Below are positions 45,138 to 53,269 of a stretch of DNA of 64,000 bases, piece by piece (the stretch's first letter is position 1; every line of letters begins with the position of its first letter). The position numbers and the translations under genes are program-made. Origin of the DNA: JAHHUA01 sp036635475 (lineage in GTDB: Bacteria; Bacillota; Clostridia; Oscillospirales; Ruminococcaceae); contig JAVWQH010000005.1 in assembly GCA_036635475.1 (NCBI GenBank), positions 5,352 to 69,351 on the forward strand, given 5' to 3'. The notes beneath the pieces are model-generated. The model was not told the origin of the DNA, ran no database searches, and was given only the letters and a program-made list of their open reading frames with translations.

Positions 45138-46811
45138 TTAGAATAATCCGCTGATATTTCCGTTTTCATCAAGGTCTATTTTTTCCGCAGCCGGAACTTT
45201 TGGAAGTCCGGGCATTGTCATTATATCTCCTGTCAAAACTACAATAAATCCTGCACCAGCACTCACTTTAACGTTTCTTACAGTAATTCTAAATCCTGTT
45301 GGACGTCCGAATTTTTTTGCATCATCGCTGAAAGAATATTGGGTTTTCGCAATACAAACAGGTAAAGTTCCAAAGCCTAATTCAGTTAATTTTGCAATTT
45401 CTTTATTGGCTGCTGGGGCAAAATCTACGCCATCGCCGCCGTAAACTTTTGTAACAACTGCCTCGATTTTTTCTTTGATTGTGCAGTCGTCTTCGTAGCT
45501 GAATTTAAAGTTATTTTCGCCATTTTCAACAAGGCGAACAACCTCATTAGCAAGCTCAATTCCGCCATCTCCGCCTTTGCCCCAAACTTCTGATAGAGCA
45601 ACGTTAACGCCTTTTGATTTGCATTTATCTTCAATTAATTTTAGCTCATCTTCGCAGTCTGTAGGGAAGCGGTTAATGGCAACAACTGTGGGCAAACCGA
45701 AAACTAGAGTTATATTTTCAATGTGTTTGAGCAAATTGCCCATACCATCTTCAAGGGCTTTCAAGTTTGGCTGAGATAGGTCGGTTTTTGCAACACCACC
45801 ATGCATTTTAAGAGCCTTAACTGTGGCAACAATTACAACTGCATCAGGACGCAAGCCTGCTTTTCTGCACTTAATATCAATGAACTTTTCTGCGCCAAGG
45901 TCTGCACCGAAACCTGCCTCAGTGACAACATAATCAGCCAGTTTCATTGCGGTTTTAGTTGCGATAATTGAGTTGCAGCCATGTGCTATATTTGCAAAAG
46001 GTCCACCATGAATTATTGCGGGAGTGTGTTCAAGAGTTTGAACTAGGTTTGGCTTGATAGCATCTTTCAAAAGTGCTGCCATTGCACCTTCTGCGTTGAG
46101 TTGACCTGCTGTAACAGGCACTTCCTCACGTGTATAACCAATTATAATATTGGCTAAATTTTGTTTTAATTCTGCAATATTGTTGGAAAGGCAAAGTATT
46201 GCCATAATTTCAGAGGCAACTGTAATGTCAAATCCGTCTTCACGTGGAACTCCGTTTGTGCGTCCGCCAAGACCACAGGTTATGTTTCTCAACTGGCGGT
46301 CATTCATATCTACAACACGTTTCCAAGTAATTCTGCGACAGTCTATTTGAAGCTGATTTCCTTGAAAAATATGGTTGTCAATCATTGCTGAAAGCAAATT
46401 GTTTGCTGCACCAATTGCGTGAAAGTCACCTGTAAAATGAAGATTTATGTCCTCCATTGGTACAACTTGAGCATAGCCACCGCCTGCCGCACCGCCTTTT
46501 ATTCCAAAAACAGGTCCTAGCGATGGTTCACGCAATGCAACAACAGTTTTCTTGCCGATTTTTTGCAAAGCATCGCCAAGTCCAACAACAGTTGTTGTTT
46601 TTCCCTCACCGGCAGGAGTTGGGGTTATGGCTGTTACCAAAACAAGTTTGGCTTTATTATTATTATCACTAAGTTTGTGTATGTCTATTTTAGCCTTATA
46701 TTTGCCGTAAAATTCCAAAGAATCCATCTCTAATCCGAGAGTTTGTGCAACTTTTTCAATTGGGAACATTGTACATTCTTGTGCAATTTCAATGTCTGAT
46801 TTATATCCCAT
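45138..46811 (-). CDS. fhs: Formate-tetrahydrofolate ligase
   Basis: The 557-residue ATP-dependent enzyme makes 10-formyl-THF from formate and THF; length and motifs match the family. The P-loop PTPAGEGKTTT near residue 66, the substrate region REPSLGPVFGIKGGAAGGGY, and the C-terminal MPGLPKVPAAEKID are intact. The ATG at 46811 is preferred over a GTG at 46823, which would touch the AGGAG site. It connects PflB-derived formate to PurN and the AICAR transformylase. A chemotaxis-receptor remnant follows the stop. Confidence 0.97.
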   Translation of the reverse strand: MGYKSDIEIAQECTMFPIEKVAQTLGLEMDSLEFYGKYKAKIDIHKLSDNNNKAKLVLVTAITPTPAGEGKTTTVVGLGDALQKIGKKTVVALREPSLGPVFGIKGGAAGGGYAQVVPMEDINLHFTGDFHAIGAANNLLSAMIDNHIFQGNQLQIDCRRITWKRVVDMNDRQLRNITCGLGGRTNGVPREDGFDITVASEIMAILCLSNNIAELKQNLANIIIGYTREEVPVTAGQLNAEGAMAALLKDAIKPNLVQTLEHTPAIIHGGPFANIAHGCNSIIATKTAMKLADYVVTEAGFGADLGAEKFIDIKCRKAGLRPDAVVIVATVKALKMHGGVAKTDLSQPNLKALEDGMGNLLKHIENITLVFGLPTVVAINRFPTDCEDELKLIEDKCKSKGVNVALSEVWGKGGDGGIELANEVVRLVENGENNFKFSYEDDCTIKEKIEAVVTKVYGGDGVDFAPAANKEIAKLTELGFGTLPVCIAKTQYSFSDDAKKFGRPTGFRITVRNVKVSAGAGFIVVLTGDIMTMPGLPKVPAAEKIDLDENGNISGLF

Positions 46812-46836
46812 AATATTTTTCACACTCCTATTTTTT

Positions 46837-46871
46837 ATTATAGTGTTTGATTATTTGCTTTTAATAATCAA
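46837..46871 (-). promoter_or_regulatory. fhs promoter region with 9-bp palindrome
   Basis: A minus-strand TATAAT at 46837-46842 is the likely -10. Immediately upstream a perfect repeat TTGATTATT/AATAATCAA (46847-46855/46863-46871, 7-base spacer) covers the -35 position, where no good hexamer exists. This looks like an operator, regulator unknown. Confidence 0.45.
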
Positions 46872-46955
46872 TATCATTCATACTTTATATACTAACATTT
46901 AGTAGTTTTTTTTTCAAGAGATTATGGATATAAAAAGAAAATTTCTTGATTTAAT

Positions 46956-46989
46956 AAAAAAGAGGTAACCGACTTTTGCCGATTACCTC
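46956..46989 (-). terminator. Terminator of thiT
   Basis: On the minus strand GAGGTAA-TCGGC-AAAA-GTCGG-TTACCTC, with one mismatch, then TTTTTT. Confidence 0.85.
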
Positions 46990-47006
46990 AATATTTTTAT
47001 TGGAGA

Positions 47007-47648
47007 TTATTTCTTTTCGATGCTGAAATTTGCAAATCTTGCAAGGAGAACTGCACCGATACAAGTGATTATAATTTCTGGAATCATATATGAACCATTA
47101 TATAGTACATTATATATTGCGAAAAGTCCGTTGCCTGTGAAGTTTTCTGCAACAGTTGCACCTAGTCCAAATGCAAAACCTGGGGTTTGTAACATTTCGG
47201 TTGCATATGTAACATCGTTCCAAAGTACAAATCCGCTGACAAGATGACAAACGTACCTCAACCCAAGCGCAACCACAACTCCCGATACTAAATCCATTGT
47301 AACATTCTTTGTCTTGCCCTTGAACATTCCGCCCAAGCCAATGCAAGTGTAGGGCAGCATATAGTCGAACAAAAGTGTTGCAAATACCATTAATATTGAT
47401 GTGCCTGCTGGGTAAAATCCGCCCGTTAGAAGTTGAAGTAAGCTGAATGCGAAGCCCGAAAGCAAGCCCCATTTTAAGCCATTTCGATAGCTTATAAAGA
47501 TGATTGGGAGCATACTGCAAAGAGTTATACTTCCGCCGTTTACCCAAATTCCCTCGAACTTAGGGAAAAAGCTTAGGACTGTTGCAATTGCCAATAAAAT
47601 TGCACTCTCGACCAAAATGTGGATTTCCTTTGATGTTTTTGTTGCCAT
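47007..47648 (-). CDS. thiT: Thiamine ECF transporter S component
   Basis: This 213-residue membrane protein has about six helices and is the substrate-specific part of an energy-coupling-factor thiamine importer; the shared EcfA/A'/T module must be encoded elsewhere. The conserved WVNGGSITLCSMLPI segment, with a Trp and a Gly-rich loop, matches ThiT. The TPP riboswitch upstream confirms the vitamin. The ATG at 47648 follows AGAGGTAA; a longer frame upstream would run through the leader. Confidence 0.94.
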   Translation of the reverse strand: MATKTSKEIHILVESAILLAIATVLSFFPKFEGIWVNGGSITLCSMLPIIFISYRNGLKWGLLSGFAFSLLQLLTGGFYPAGTSILMVFATLLFDYMLPYTCIGLGGMFKGKTKNVTMDLVSGVVVALGLRYVCHLVSGFVLWNDVTYATEMLQTPGFAFGLGATVAENFTGNGLFAIYNVLYNGSYMIPEIIITCIGAVLLARFANFSIEKK

Positions 47649-47680
47649 TATAATTACCTCTTTAAAATATATTTTGACAT

Positions 47681-47711
47681 AAAAAAACCTGTGGCATTTT
47701 AAAACCACAGG
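47681..47711 (-). terminator. Terminator of the TPP riboswitch
   Basis: Minus strand CCTGTGG/CCACAGG stem with a 10-base loop and TTTTTTT, between aptamer and thiT; the expression platform of the riboswitch. Confidence 0.9.
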
Positions 47712-47734
47712 CGCATTAAGGCAATAATATACCG

Positions 47735-47822
47735 AAAGCTCCCTCCGTCGGAATTACCCGATTCAGGTTCTAGGGTTATACGTTTTAAACGCATTCTCAG
47801 CTTTTAAGCACCCCTGTTTCAT
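47735..47822 (-). promoter_or_regulatory. TPP riboswitch controlling thiT
   Basis: Read on the minus strand, the aptamer has ACAGGGGTGC at its 5' side, GCTGAGA, then ACCCTAGAACCTGA, and TCGGGTAATTCCGACGG followed by AGGGAG. All conserved THI-box elements are present. TPP binding should favour the following terminator and reduce thiamine uptake. Confidence 0.96.
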
Positions 47823-47976
47823 GTCTATACTATTATATGTCATTTGCAGTATTTTGTCAAGTTTGTTTATTTTTAGTCATTATAGTGTATTTTAAGCATT
47901 ATTTACAAGGTAATTTGATACAAATTGTACATAATAACAAAATTGCTTAATTTCACAAAATCTTTTGTATTTTCGC

Positions 47977-48002
47977 TAACTTTTTTTATTTACAACCGAT
48001 AT
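47977..48002 (+). promoter_or_regulatory. Sigma-28 (SigD)-type promoter of the flagellin gene
   Basis: TAAC (47977-47980), 14-base spacer, ACCGATAT (47995-48002), close to the SigD consensus TAAA-N15-GCCGATAT. The start would be about 48009, giving a ~100-base leader. Confidence 0.68.
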
Positions 48003-48061
48003 ATGTATTGTAAGCATTTGAGAGGTGAATATTTCATCTTCCCAAATAAAACAAATATAGT

Positions 48062-48100
48062 GGGTCGCTAAGGATAGTTGCCCCCATAATTTTAAGGAGG
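48062..48100 (+). promoter_or_regulatory. Candidate CsrA-binding hairpin and Shine-Dalgarno in the flagellin leader
   Basis: A hairpin at 48062-48083 (GGG/CCC base, CTA/TAG top) displays AGGA in its four-base loop, the classical CsrA target form. A second GGA lies in the AAGGAGG ribosome site (48094-48100). The two-site layout resembles the hag leader of Bacillus. Confidence 0.5.
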
Positions 48101-48107
48101 ATTTGTT

Positions 48108-49742
48108 ATGAGAATTCAACATAACATTACAGCACTAAACGCACACAATAAACTTGGTGTTAACCAAAACTCTTCTTCTAAGAACCTTGAAAAATTGTCT
48201 TCTGGTTTCAGAATTAACAGAGCTGGCGACGATGCTGCTGGTTTGGCTATTTCCGAAAAAATGAGAGGTCAAATTCGTGGTCTTGATATGGCTAACAAAA
48301 ATGCTCAAGATGGTATTTCTCTTATCCAAACCGCTGAAGGTGGCTTGAATGAAACTCACTCCATTCTTCAAAGAATGAGAGAGCTTGCTGTTCAATCATC
48401 TAACGGTACTTATAAGAACGAAGTTGACCGTCAAAACATTGACAAGGAAATCGGCGCTCTTAAATCCGAAGTTGACCGTATTGCTTCTTCAACTCACTAC
48501 AACGGCATTAACCTACTAGATGGTTCTTTGGGCGGCGGTTCTTCAACTGCAGGCACACAAGCTGAACTAACTCTTTCTAATATGGCTAAAGCTAATGCTG
48601 CTTATAAAGTAACAGATGCAGTTAAAGGCGTATATACATCAGATGCTCTTTTAGGCGCTGAAGCAACAGGTCTTAAAAATGGAGATACATTTAGCTACAC
48701 TGTAAACTATACTGACGAAGCAGGAAAAGAAAATAGCTTGAAGTTGGACTTTACAGTTGACTCAGCTAACAAGAAACTTGTTGCAGCAGACGGAACAAAG
48801 TATGATTTAGCTGATGGCACTAAGTTGTCAGTTGCTGAATTCGGTGGAGCTACAGTTAAAGAACTTGAAAAGACCGCTTTAGGTTCTGCATTTACTATTA
48901 CTGGTGGAGGTACTGCTGTTCCAACATTCACAGCTAAAGAGGGCGGACTTGGTCAAATTAAAGTTACAGGTAACTCTGTTACAACTGTAAAAGATGGCGT
49001 ATATGCTAACGCTACTGTTGCAATAACAACAACAACACCACCTGCTGATGCTTTTGAAAGTATCGACATAACAAAGCTAAAGACATTTGACGGTACAGAT
49101 GCTACTAAAGATATTTTTGAAATCAATGGTCAAAAATTTGCATTTGCAACATCTGCAGACAATGCTAAAAAACTTGGCAGCGATGTAAACGTTGTTATCA
49201 CTAAAGCTGTTGATAAAGTTGTAGCTGCTGACGATGGTGCAGCAATGGTTAACTTAATTAATCAAAAAACTGGTTTGGTTTCCGCTGTAGCTACAAATGA
49301 TATTCAATTGAAAGCTGCTCCTGGTTCATCTACTGCTGGTAAAGGCAGCTTGATATTCCAAATCGGCGCTAATGGTGTTAAGGATCAACAAGTTTCCCTA
49401 AAAGTTGGCGATATGTCTTCTAAGGGTATTGGTATCAGCAACATCAGCCTATTGGAAATAGGATCTTCCAATAAAGCTATCGGCATTATTGATGACGCAA
49501 TCAATACAGTTTCTGGTACAAGAGCTGACCTTGGTGCTCTTCAAAACAGACTAGAACATACAGTAAACAACCTAAGCACAACAAGTGAAAACTTGACAGC
49601 TGCTGAAAGCAGAATCAGAGACGTTGATATGGCTAAGGAAATGATGGACTTCACAAAGAACAACATTCTTTCTCAAGCTGCTCAAGCAATGCTTGCTCAA
49701 GCAAATCAACAACCTCAAGGTGTTCTACAACTTCTACAATAA
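48108..49742 (+). CDS. Flagellin
   Basis: The filament protein has 544 residues. The conserved N-terminal D0/D1 region starts MRIQHNITALNAHN and includes LSSGFRINRAGDDAAGLAISE and the LQRMRELAVQS stretch; the C-terminal D1/D0 ends LAQANQQPQGVLQLLQ. The middle (~residues 145-430) is a variable, Ala/Thr/Lys-rich surface domain. It is transcribed alone from a SigD-like promoter, with a very strong ribosome site and a terminator. No other flagellar gene is in the window. Confidence 0.96.
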   Translation: MRIQHNITALNAHNKLGVNQNSSSKNLEKLSSGFRINRAGDDAAGLAISEKMRGQIRGLDMANKNAQDGISLIQTAEGGLNETHSILQRMRELAVQSSNGTYKNEVDRQNIDKEIGALKSEVDRIASSTHYNGINLLDGSLGGGSSTAGTQAELTLSNMAKANAAYKVTDAVKGVYTSDALLGAEATGLKNGDTFSYTVNYTDEAGKENSLKLDFTVDSANKKLVAADGTKYDLADGTKLSVAEFGGATVKELEKTALGSAFTITGGGTAVPTFTAKEGGLGQIKVTGNSVTTVKDGVYANATVAITTTTPPADAFESIDITKLKTFDGTDATKDIFEINGQKFAFATSADNAKKLGSDVNVVITKAVDKVVAADDGAAMVNLINQKTGLVSAVATNDIQLKAAPGSSTAGKGSLIFQIGANGVKDQQVSLKVGDMSSKGIGISNISLLEIGSSNKAIGIIDDAINTVSGTRADLGALQNRLEHTVNNLSTTSENLTAAESRIRDVDMAKEMMDFTKNNILSQAAQAMLAQANQQPQGVLQLLQ

Positions 49743-49764
49743 TTTATACAAATTATATAGAAAT

Positions 49765-49797
49765 AAAAAGACGGGGCAAAAGCCTCGTCTTTTTTTT
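49765..49797 (+). terminator. Flagellin terminator
   Basis: AAAAGACGGGGC/GCCTCGTCTTTT stem with one wobble and an AAAA loop, followed by TTTT. Confidence 0.88.
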
Positions 49798-49828
49798 GCA
49801 TATATTTTTAAATTAAAGCAAATTCCCA

Positions 49829-49857
49829 TTGACAAAATTTTACAAGAATGTTAGTAT
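49829..49857 (+). promoter_or_regulatory. Candidate sigma-A promoter of the small acidic protein gene
   Basis: TTGACA (49829-49834), 17-base spacer, TAGTAT (49852-49857). Confidence 0.65.
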
Positions 49858-49913
49858 TATATCAAATCCAAGGTAGTATTATTAAACTAAAAAAATATTA
49901 GGAGGATTATAAA

Positions 49914-50111
49914 ATGGTTAAATTTACAATTAACTTTGATGGCAGTCACGCACAAGAACTCAAGGACGCATTTTTTGGTTCTTTTTGGGACGGCGGTTTG
50001 GATCAATACCTAGAGGGAAGATTTTTGGAAGAATATGGACTAACATTAGATGATGTTGATTATGGAGAAAATGGAAATCCAATCATAAATACTGATAATG
50101 CAAAAATTTAA
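49914..50111 (+). CDS. Small acidic hypothetical protein
   Basis: The 65-residue protein (MVKFTINFDGSHAQELKDAF...) is acidic and rich in Asp, Gly and Phe, with no signal peptide, membrane helix or known motif. Its own promoter, an AGGAGG ribosome site at good spacing and a hairpin after the stop argue for a real gene. I do not recognise the family. Confidence 0.72.
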   Translation: MVKFTINFDGSHAQELKDAFFGSFWDGGLDQYLEGRFLEEYGLTLDDVDYGENGNPIINTDNAKI

Positions 50112-50148
50112 TCCGAAATAATCTAAGCAAAGTTTGAATAATACATAA

Positions 50149-50190
50149 AAAGGTGCTGTAGCAAAACGAAAGTTTCGCCGCAACACCTTT
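50149..50190. terminator. Terminator between the small protein gene and recR
   Basis: AAAGGTG/CACCTTT outer stem with an inner CGAAA/TTTCG hairpin; T-rich on the plus strand. It can serve both converging genes. Confidence 0.65.
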
Positions 50191-50211
50191 ATTTTTATGT
50201 ATTATTGAAAA

Positions 50212-50811
50212 TTATATCTCACTTCTGCCCTCAAGCGCCCTGTATAATGTTACGTCGTCGGCATACTCAAGGTTTCCTCCAACAGGAATACCGTAAGCAA
50301 GCCTTGTAACTTTAATGCCCATAGGTTTTAGAAGTTTTGAAATATAGATAGCGGTGGTTTCGCCCTCAACAGTTGGATTGGTTGCCATAATAACTTCTTT
50401 TACGTCATTATCTTTCATACGCAAAACAAGTTCTTTGATTGAAAGTTGGTCGGGTCCAATGCCGTCCATAGGGGAGATTAGTCCAAGAAGAACATGATAA
50501 AGACCATGGTATTCTTTTGTGCGTTCCAAAGCGAGCAAATCTCTTGAGTCCTCAACAACACAAATTGTTGATTTATCTCTTGAATTGTCCTCACAAATGG
50601 AACATATTTCTTTGTCGGTAAGGCTTTGGCAACAACTGCATTTTTTTATTTTCTCGTGAGCCTCCAAAATAGTTGAGGCAAATTCCTCAGCACGTTCTTT
50701 TGAAAGACCGAGAACAAAAAAGGCTAAACGTTGAGCAGATTTTTTGCCGATACCGGGTAAACGTTCAAATTGGTTGACCAATTTTTCAAGAGGAACAACA
50801 TTATATCCCAT
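50212..50811 (-). CDS. recR: Recombination protein RecR
   Basis: RecR (199 residues) loads RecA with RecF/RecO at gaps. It has an N-terminal helix-hairpin-helix (RLPGIGKKSAQRLAF), a four-Cys zinc finger (CSCCQSL...ICSIC) and a Toprim domain starting CVVEDSRDL. It lies 3 bases after ybaB, at the end of the conserved SRP RNA-dnaX-ybaB-recR cluster. Confidence 0.97.
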   Translation of the reverse strand: MGYNVVPLEKLVNQFERLPGIGKKSAQRLAFFVLGLSKERAEEFASTILEAHEKIKKCSCCQSLTDKEICSICEDNSRDKSTICVVEDSRDLLALERTKEYHGLYHVLLGLISPMDGIGPDQLSIKELVLRMKDNDVKEVIMATNPTVEGETTAIYISKLLKPMGIKVTRLAYGIPVGGNLEYADDVTLYRALEGRSEI

Positions 50812-50814
50812 ATG

Positions 50815-51165
50815 TTAAAATAAGCCGGGAAGATTTAGGTTGCCGGTTATTTTCTCCATTTCAGCAACGTGCAAATCTTCAACTTTTCTGATAGCTTCGT
50901 TTACAGCAGCCACAATCAAATCTTGTAGCATTTCAACGTCTTCAGGGTCAACAATTTCAGGTTTTATTGAGATGTTTTTGATTTCTTTTTTTCCTGAAAT
51001 AACAACTTCAACAACACCTCCGCCTGCAGTTATAGTATGTTCAAGTTGTTCAAGCTCGTCTTGTTTTTCCTGCATAGTTTCTTGCATTTTTTGAGCTTGT
51101 TTAATCATTCCTTGCATATTGTTTGGTTGTCCGCCACCAAGTCCTTGTGGTAGTCTTGCTTTCAT
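50815..51165 (-). CDS. YbaB/EbfC family nucleoid-associated protein
   Basis: This 116-residue DNA-binding protein has the family pattern MQGMIKQAQKMQETMQ followed by a beta hairpin (TAGGGVVEVVISGKKEIKNISI) and PEDVEMLQDLIVAAVNEAI. The ATG at 51165 follows GGAGGG. It is cotranscribed between dnaX and recR, as in most bacteria. Confidence 0.95.
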   Translation of the reverse strand: MKARLPQGLGGGQPNNMQGMIKQAQKMQETMQEKQDELEQLEHTITAGGGVVEVVISGKKEIKNISIKPEIVDPEDVEMLQDLIVAAVNEAIRKVEDLHVAEMEKITGNLNLPGLF

Positions 51166-51209
51166 AATATACCCTCCATTTTGAGCTAAAGGCTCGATCA
51201 AATTTTAAT

Positions 51210-52802
51210 TTATTTAAGCTCAATTTCTTCCGAAGAAGTGTCAAGCTTATTAATGAAATCATCAAGTGGGTCAGCTTTTTCAGAAATAGTGTACATATCT
51301 TTTTTGAAAGGGCCCAGTTTGAATTTTTTGCCTGTGACGTCTAATGTGGCTTTACGCAAGCTGTTTCTTGCATATTCGTTTTCACGCACCAGAGATAAGA
51401 AAAGCTCATTTTCACATTCAACCAGCAAAACGTCATCAGAGATGTAAGCTTTGGAATTAATCAAAGAGCCATATAAGGCACCATTCACCTTTTCAAGATT
51501 AGCGATAACGTCAGCCCATTGTTTAAGGGGAGTTGCGTTTTTCTTCATAGCTTCTTTGACATTAACGACTTGATTTTCAAGGGTAGGAGCAGATTTAGTT
51601 ATATTATCATTAGCTGATTGGGGATTTTGGGAAGAAAACTTAATCCCGTCAGAAATAATCTTGTTAAGTTTAGTTTCGAGCATATCAATTCTTTTAGAAA
51701 CGTTATCATCAGACTTCAAGTTTTCTTTTGAAAAACAAAGTCGCATAACACCCATTTCCAGTTGTAATGCACGCATTGTTGTTGATGACATTGAATCCAA
51801 AGCAGTCTGCATTTCTTTTAAAGCAGATAAAATCTTAGCAATCCCCATTTTTTCAGCTTGTTCAACCATATGTTGAGTATTTCTGCCACCTGAAACATAT
51901 TTTTCGGGAGTAGAAACAGAAATGCAGAGCATAAGTTCACGCAAATATTCAACCATTTGTTGACAAAGCCTTTGAGGTTCAACCGAGTTTTCGTATGCAA
52001 TATCGAATGCGTTCAAAACGCCGCCACAGTCCAAATCAATAAGCATATCAACAATTTTAGAAATATGTTCATTCCCCGCAAGTCCAGTCAATCTTGAAAC
52101 AACGTCAGAGGTGATTGGTTCATTAGCCGAAGAACAAACATCAAGGATAGAAAGAGCATCTCTCAATGCGCCTTTAGCTAAATTAGCAATGAGCATACCG
52201 CCTTGTTCGTCAAGGATAAATTCTTCATTTTCAGCAACTCTGGCAAGTAAAGAGTAGATGTCGTTTTCAGTTATTCTTTTAAAATCGAATGATTGACAGC
52301 GAGAAAGAATAGTTGCGGGAATTTTGTGGACTTCCGTTGTTGCAAGAACAAAAATAACGTGAGGAGGAGGTTCTTCCATTATTTTAAGGAGAGCATTGAA
52401 AGCATTAGTGCTGAGCATATGAGCTTCATCAATAATATAAACTCTATATTTGCACATAGCCGGAGTATATTCAGCCTCATCACGCAGTTCACGAACGTCA
52501 TCGACACTGTTATTACTGGCGGCATCAATTTCAACAACGTCCAAAATCGAACCATTTTCGATGCCTTGGCATATCTCACATTCACAGCAAGGGTTGCCAT
52601 CGTGCGGATTTAAGCAGTTGACAGCTTTAGCTAAAATTTTAGAGCAACTGGTTTTTCCTGTACCACGAGAACCTGTAAAAAGGTAGGCATGAGCGGGTCT
52701 ATTTTCACGAATTTCATTTTTAAGGACAGAAGTAACTTGCTCTTGACCCACAACATCTTCAAAGGTTTTAGGTCTATATTTGCGATAAAGTGCTTGTTGC
52801 AT
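51210..52802 (-). CDS. dnaX: DNA polymerase III subunit tau (clamp loader)
   Basis: The 530-residue ATPase loads the sliding clamp. It has Walker A GSRGTGKTS, a four-Cys zinc module (CCECEIC plus an upstream Cys), DEAHMLS Walker B, and the SRC motif in ILSRCQSFDF. The C-terminal third is a divergent tau domain. I see no slippery A-run and no evidence for programmed frameshifting to gamma. The ATG follows AAGGAGG. It is first protein gene after the SRP RNA. Confidence 0.96.
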   Translation of the reverse strand: MQQALYRKYRPKTFEDVVGQEQVTSVLKNEIRENRPAHAYLFTGSRGTGKTSCSKILAKAVNCLNPHDGNPCCECEICQGIENGSILDVVEIDAASNNSVDDVRELRDEAEYTPAMCKYRVYIIDEAHMLSTNAFNALLKIMEEPPPHVIFVLATTEVHKIPATILSRCQSFDFKRITENDIYSLLARVAENEEFILDEQGGMLIANLAKGALRDALSILDVCSSANEPITSDVVSRLTGLAGNEHISKIVDMLIDLDCGGVLNAFDIAYENSVEPQRLCQQMVEYLRELMLCISVSTPEKYVSGGRNTQHMVEQAEKMGIAKILSALKEMQTALDSMSSTTMRALQLEMGVMRLCFSKENLKSDDNVSKRIDMLETKLNKIISDGIKFSSQNPQSANDNITKSAPTLENQVVNVKEAMKKNATPLKQWADVIANLEKVNGALYGSLINSKAYISDDVLLVECENELFLSLVRENEYARNSLRKATLDVTGKKFKLGPFKKDMYTISEKADPLDDFINKLDTSSEEIELK

Positions 52803-52846
52803 TCCGCCGCCTCCTTAAAATGTAAAAATCATCTTTTAATAAACAA

Positions 52847-53048
52847 ATAGACAGGGCACCACAAAAGTGATGTTATATCCTCGGTCATACAGATATACAG
52901 ATTTACTGCGGCACACAATATCGACCGCTTAATGCTGCTCGGTTCCCCGCCTGACATGGTTCACGATGAATTGTCGCACAGGACCCGCATATCTGCATGA
53001 GCGAGTATATACTGCCCCTGCCTATAAACTTGCCCTATATGAACAAGC
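52847..53048 (-). ncRNA. Signal recognition particle RNA, large Bacillus type
   Basis: On the minus strand the helix 8 core GTGAACCATGTCAGGC, GGGGAACCGAGCAGCATTAAG is unmistakable. The 5' segment ATAGGCAGGGGCA pairs with the 3' TGCCCTGTCTAT, closing a ~200-base rod with an Alu-like 5' part, so this is the long Gram-positive form. It directs secretory ribosomes to the membrane with Ffh. Its place upstream of dnaX is conserved with Bacillus. Ends are estimates. Confidence 0.93.
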
Positions 53049-53054
53049 TATATT

Positions 53055-53083
53055 ATAATACAATAAAAAAATGTAAATTGCAA
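53055..53083 (-). promoter_or_regulatory. Promoter of the SRP RNA
   Basis: Minus strand TTGCAA (53078-53083), 17-base spacer, TATTAT (53055-53060); start near 53048. Confidence 0.6.
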
Positions 53084-53269
53084 CTGATTTTAATTAAAAA
53101 ATAATTTAACTTACATTCCCACAAATTCTTTTATAAAATTTAGTAAAAACAACTAATATTTTCCAAATTAAATATAAAATAGGAATTTTGTAAACAGATT
53201 TATTATGACTGTACTTTTCACACAAAAAGTTATATAATGTATATGTTATTGATTATAGGAGGTGTATTC

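Noticed and set aside
51210..52802. Programmed frameshift producing the gamma form of DnaX
   Set aside because: No A-AAA-AAG-type slippery heptamer with a following stem is visible; the nearest A-rich run is AAGAAAAACG.
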